Origin: JBMNNU01 sp050942695
GTDB lineage: Bacteria; Chloroflexota; UBA6077
NCBI GenBank assembly: GCA_050942695.1
Contig: JBMNNU010000052.1
Span: 1 to 15,045, forward strand
Reading direction: 5' to 3'
Length of the DNA: 15,045 bases
Shown: piece by piece, positions 12,875 through 15,045 of the stretch
How positions within the stretch are numbered: the first letter of the stretch is position 1
Layout of the letters: each line of letters starts with the position of its first letter
The notes under the pieces: model-generated
What the model was told of the DNA's origin: nothing
Database searches by the model: none
The model's input: only the letters and a program-made list of their open reading frames with translations
Made by a program: the position numbers and the translations under genes

Positions 12875-12969
12875 GTAACCGCAGGCTTCAGCCTGTGCGT
12901 AGCTCGCGGTGTGACTATCTGTTAACACTACGAGTATACGAGCAATCTGAAGGTTGCGGTTACTTTTTT
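12875..12969 (+). repeat. 89-bp inverted-repeat element plus T6 in the sucC leader
   Basis: The ends GTAACCGCAGGCTTCAG (12875-12891) and CTGAAGGTTGCGGTTAC (12947-12963) are inverted repeats of 17 bases with 15 matches. Inside, CTCGCGGTGT (12903-12912) and ACACTACGAG (12925-12934) pair with one mismatch and one wobble. The left arm can instead fold locally, CAGGC (12882-12886) with GCCTG (12891-12895). TTTTTT follows at 12964-12969. It can be read as a miniature repeat element or as a terminator and attenuator hairpin in the leader. Confidence 0.6.
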
Positions 12970-13040
12970 GCTCGCACTTTGAATGGTCCGGCTGCGTTCC
13001 AAACCATCACTCAGCTCTTATCATTCAGTGGAGGGTAGGA

Positions 13041-14168
13041 TTGAAACTATATGAGTTCCAGGCAAAAAGGGTTTTCGCCCAAGGGGGTATACCTGTTCCC
13101 CGGGGTGAGGTGGTGCAAGACCCTCAGGAGGCTGCACGGGTAGCCCAAGATATGGGTCGCGTTGTCGTCAAGGCGCAGGTGCATGTAGGTGGCCGTGGGA
13201 AGGCAGGGGGGATCAAGCTGGCAAACACCCCTGCTGAGGCGAAGGAATACGCTGAGGGAATGCTTGGCAAACCTCTTAAAGGCTATACCGTCGCTTATGC
13301 GCTGGTAGAGGAAGCCTTGAACATCGCAGCGGAGTACTACCTAGGCATTACCATCGACCGGAGCGCTGAGAAGGCGATAATCATGCTCAGTAGTATGGGG
13401 GGGGTGGATATCGAGGAGGTCGCGGCCACTACCCCAGAGAAGATAGCAAAACTGCACGTTGATCCTGCGTGGGGGATTTGGGACTACCAGCTTCGTGGCC
13501 TAGTGGAGCAAGCCGGCCTGGATAAGAAGGTCACCCGTGATATCGTGGCCGTTATCCGGAAACTGTACAACATATTCATTAACGCAGATGCTTCTCTAGC
13601 GGAGGTCAACCCGTTAGTAGTGACAGATGACGGCAAGGTTATCGCCGCCGATGGTAAATTCGATGTAGACGATAACGCGCTGTACCGCCAAAAAGAGCTG
13701 CTGGCGTACCGGGAAGTCTCAGAAGCCGACCCGATCGAGGCCGAGGCGGCTCGATTGGGTGTGGCTTACGTCCGGTTAGATGGGAACATTGGGGTAATCG
13801 GCAATGGTGCCGGCTTGGTGATGACCACCCTGGATATCCTGAGCCGAAACGGCGGGAAAGCAGCCAACTTCTGCGACTTGGGCGGAGGTGCTAAGGCGGA
13901 GACGGTGCGGCAGGACCTTGGCTTGGTGTTGATGAATCCCAACGTAAAAGGTGTGTTGTTCAACATCTTTGGCGGTATTGTCCGGTGCGACGAAGTGGCC
14001 AAGGGTATCATCGAAGCTACGAAGACCATGGACATCAAGGTTCCAATCGTCATCCGGCTTTCGGGCACTCGAGCAGCCGAGGGGCGAGAGTTGCTTAAAG
14101 GCACGGACTTCATACCCGCGTCAACAGCTCAGGAAGCCGCCCAGAAGATCATTGAGTTGACACGGTAA
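13041..14168 (+). CDS. sucC: Succinyl-CoA synthetase (NDP-forming) beta subunit
   Basis: The beta subunit of the TCA-cycle enzyme binds nucleotide and, with SucD, interconverts succinyl-CoA plus NDP plus phosphate with succinate, NTP and CoA. The 375-residue protein starts MKLYEFQAKRVFAQGGIPVP and has the ATP-grasp features VVKAQVHVGGRGKAGGIKLA (about 44-63), EVNPLVVTDDGKVIAADGK and FDVDDNALYRQ. The C-terminal CoA-ligase-like domain shows NGAGLVMTTLDI, ANFCDLGGGA, FNIFGGIVRCDEVA and PIVIRLSGTRAAEGR. TTG 13041 matches the family N-terminus and has GGAGGG at 13030-13035 upstream. The frame is open back to 12954, but that part is leader sequence. ADP versus GDP preference cannot be read here. 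sucD follows after 67 bases with its own strong ribosome-binding site. Confidence 0.96.
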   Translation: MKLYEFQAKRVFAQGGIPVPRGEVVQDPQEAARVAQDMGRVVVKAQVHVGGRGKAGGIKLANTPAEAKEYAEGMLGKPLKGYTVAYALVEEALNIAAEYYLGITIDRSAEKAIIMLSSMGGVDIEEVAATTPEKIAKLHVDPAWGIWDYQLRGLVEQAGLDKKVTRDIVAVIRKLYNIFINADASLAEVNPLVVTDDGKVIAADGKFDVDDNALYRQKELLAYREVSEADPIEAEAARLGVAYVRLDGNIGVIGNGAGLVMTTLDILSRNGGKAANFCDLGGGAKAETVRQDLGLVLMNPNVKGVLFNIFGGIVRCDEVAKGIIEATKTMDIKVPIVIRLSGTRAAEGRELLKGTDFIPASTAQEAAQKIIELTR

Positions 14169-14235
14169 CACTGAGATTGGGGTATCAACAAAACACCATC
14201 TCTACATCGAATACCGTCTACAAGGAGGATAATCG

Positions 14236-15045
14236 ATGTCGATTTTAATAAACAAGGACACGCGCGTGGTGGTGCAGGGCATCACTGGGCGCGAGGGAGC
14301 TTTTCACACAGAAAAAATGGTTGAATACGGCACCAAGGTGGTAGCCGGTACTAGCCCCGGAAAGGGGGGCACTATACAAAACGGGATACCCGTTTTCGAC
14401 CGGGTGGCGGATGCGGTTAACGAAACAAAGGCTAATACCTCGATCATCTTCGTGCCGGCTCCCTTTGCTGCCGATGCAGTGGTGGAAGCGGCCGATGCCG
14501 GGGTTAGCCTAGTGGTTTGCATCACTGATGGCATCCCGACCCTGGACATGATCAAGGTAGTGAACTATGTTACGCTTAAGGGTGTGCGGCTAATAGGCCC
14601 CAACTGCCCAGGGCTTATCAGTCCTGGTGAATCGAAGGTGGGGATTATGCCCGCGGAGGTTTATCAGGAGGGGCCGATAGGTGTGGTTTCCCGCAGCGGC
14701 ACTCTGACCTACGAAACCTGCGATCTAGTTACCAGAGCTGGGCTGGGTGTTTCTACATGTATCGGTATCGGAGGCGACCCGATCATCGGCACTCGCTTCC
14801 TGGATGTTCTCAAACTGTTCCGTGAGGACGAAGAAACCAAGGTAGTGATCCTCATCGGGGAGATCGGCGGCTCTGATGAGGAGGCCGCTGCCGCCTACAT
14901 CAAAGAGACTGGATATCCCAAACCGGTAGTATCCTTCATCTCCGGCCGCTCAGCACCTCCAGGCAAGCGGATGGGGCACGCAGGGGCAATCATATCGGGC
15001 GGTACCGGCACTCCCCAGGCCAAGGTAAAGGCTTTCGAAGATGCT
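14236..15045 (+). CDS. sucD: Succinyl-CoA synthetase alpha subunit, 3' end missing
   Basis: The alpha subunit binds CoA and carries the histidine that is phosphorylated during catalysis. The 270 visible residues include the CoA-binding start VVVQGITGREGAFHTEKM, VAGTSPGKGG, FVPAPFAADA, LIGPNCPGLISPGE, VSRSGTLTYE, CIGIGGDPIIGTRF, and the active-site KRMGHAGAII with phospho-histidine H248. ATG 14236 follows a strong AAGGAGG (14222-14228) by 7 bases. The family is about 290 residues long, so only roughly the last 20 residues lie beyond the window. It pairs with sucC immediately upstream and forms the second half of the heterodimer or heterotetramer. Confidence 0.97.
   Translation, partial: MSILINKDTRVVVQGITGREGAFHTEKMVEYGTKVVAGTSPGKGGTIQNGIPVFDRVADAVNETKANTSIIFVPAPFAADAVVEAADAGVSLVVCITDGIPTLDMIKVVNYVTLKGVRLIGPNCPGLISPGESKVGIMPAEVYQEGPIGVVSRSGTLTYETCDLVTRAGLGVSTCIGIGGDPIIGTRFLDVLKLFREDEETKVVILIGEIGGSDEEAAAAYIKETGYPKPVVSFISGRSAPPGKRMGHAGAIISGGTGTPQAKVKAFEDA

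Noticed and set aside
12954..13040. Longer sucC starting upstream in the leader
   Set aside because: It would begin inside the right arm of the inverted-repeat element. SucC proteins start MKLxExQAK, which matches TTG 13041 with GGAGGG before it.

Overview
This is a bacterial chromosome segment of moderately high GC, coding throughout on the + strand and made mostly of housekeeping genes. I infer a Chloroflexota-type bacterium, possibly Dehalococcoidia-like. The reasons are the full-length DnaK, the four-gene 2-oxoacid:ferredoxin oxidoreductase next to succinyl-CoA synthetase, frequent TTG/GTG starts, and many intergenic hairpin repeats of a kind I associate with that phylum. This assignment comes from general impression, not from a search.

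Layout: (1) 1-3666, the chaperone block: the 3' end of grpE, then dnaK, then dnaJ behind its own candidate promoter, closed by a terminator-like hairpin. (2) 3673-4026, a 350-bp island of palindromic repeats with no gene. (3) 4035-8219, prmA, rsmE, a SAM hydrolase (DUF62) and mtaB, the first three overlapping. All four proteins use or destroy S-adenosylmethionine, and three of them modify the translation machinery. rsmE carries about 70 codons of in-frame repeat DNA. (4) 8301-9749, a HIT-family hydrolase and hemB, the latter with a good promoter overlapped by a palindrome. (5) 9800-12672, a strong candidate promoter preceded by three phased ATTACA repeats, driving a tightly overlapped ferredoxin-alpha-beta-gamma 2-oxoacid:ferredoxin oxidoreductase operon. 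(6) 12673-13040, a second repeat island holding the candidate sucCD promoter, followed at once by an 89-bp inverted-repeat element with a T-run. (7) 13041-15045, sucC and sucD; sucD runs off the end of the window.

Functional reading: kor and suc together would convert 2-oxoglutarate to succinyl-CoA, giving reduced ferredoxin, and then to succinate with nucleoside triphosphate formation, or the reverse in a reductive pathway. No CRISPR array, transposase, phage gene, tRNA or rRNA was seen. The unusual content is non-coding: at least three repeat families placed at operon boundaries, inside rsmE, at the hemB stop codon, and around promoter, leader and ribosome-binding positions.
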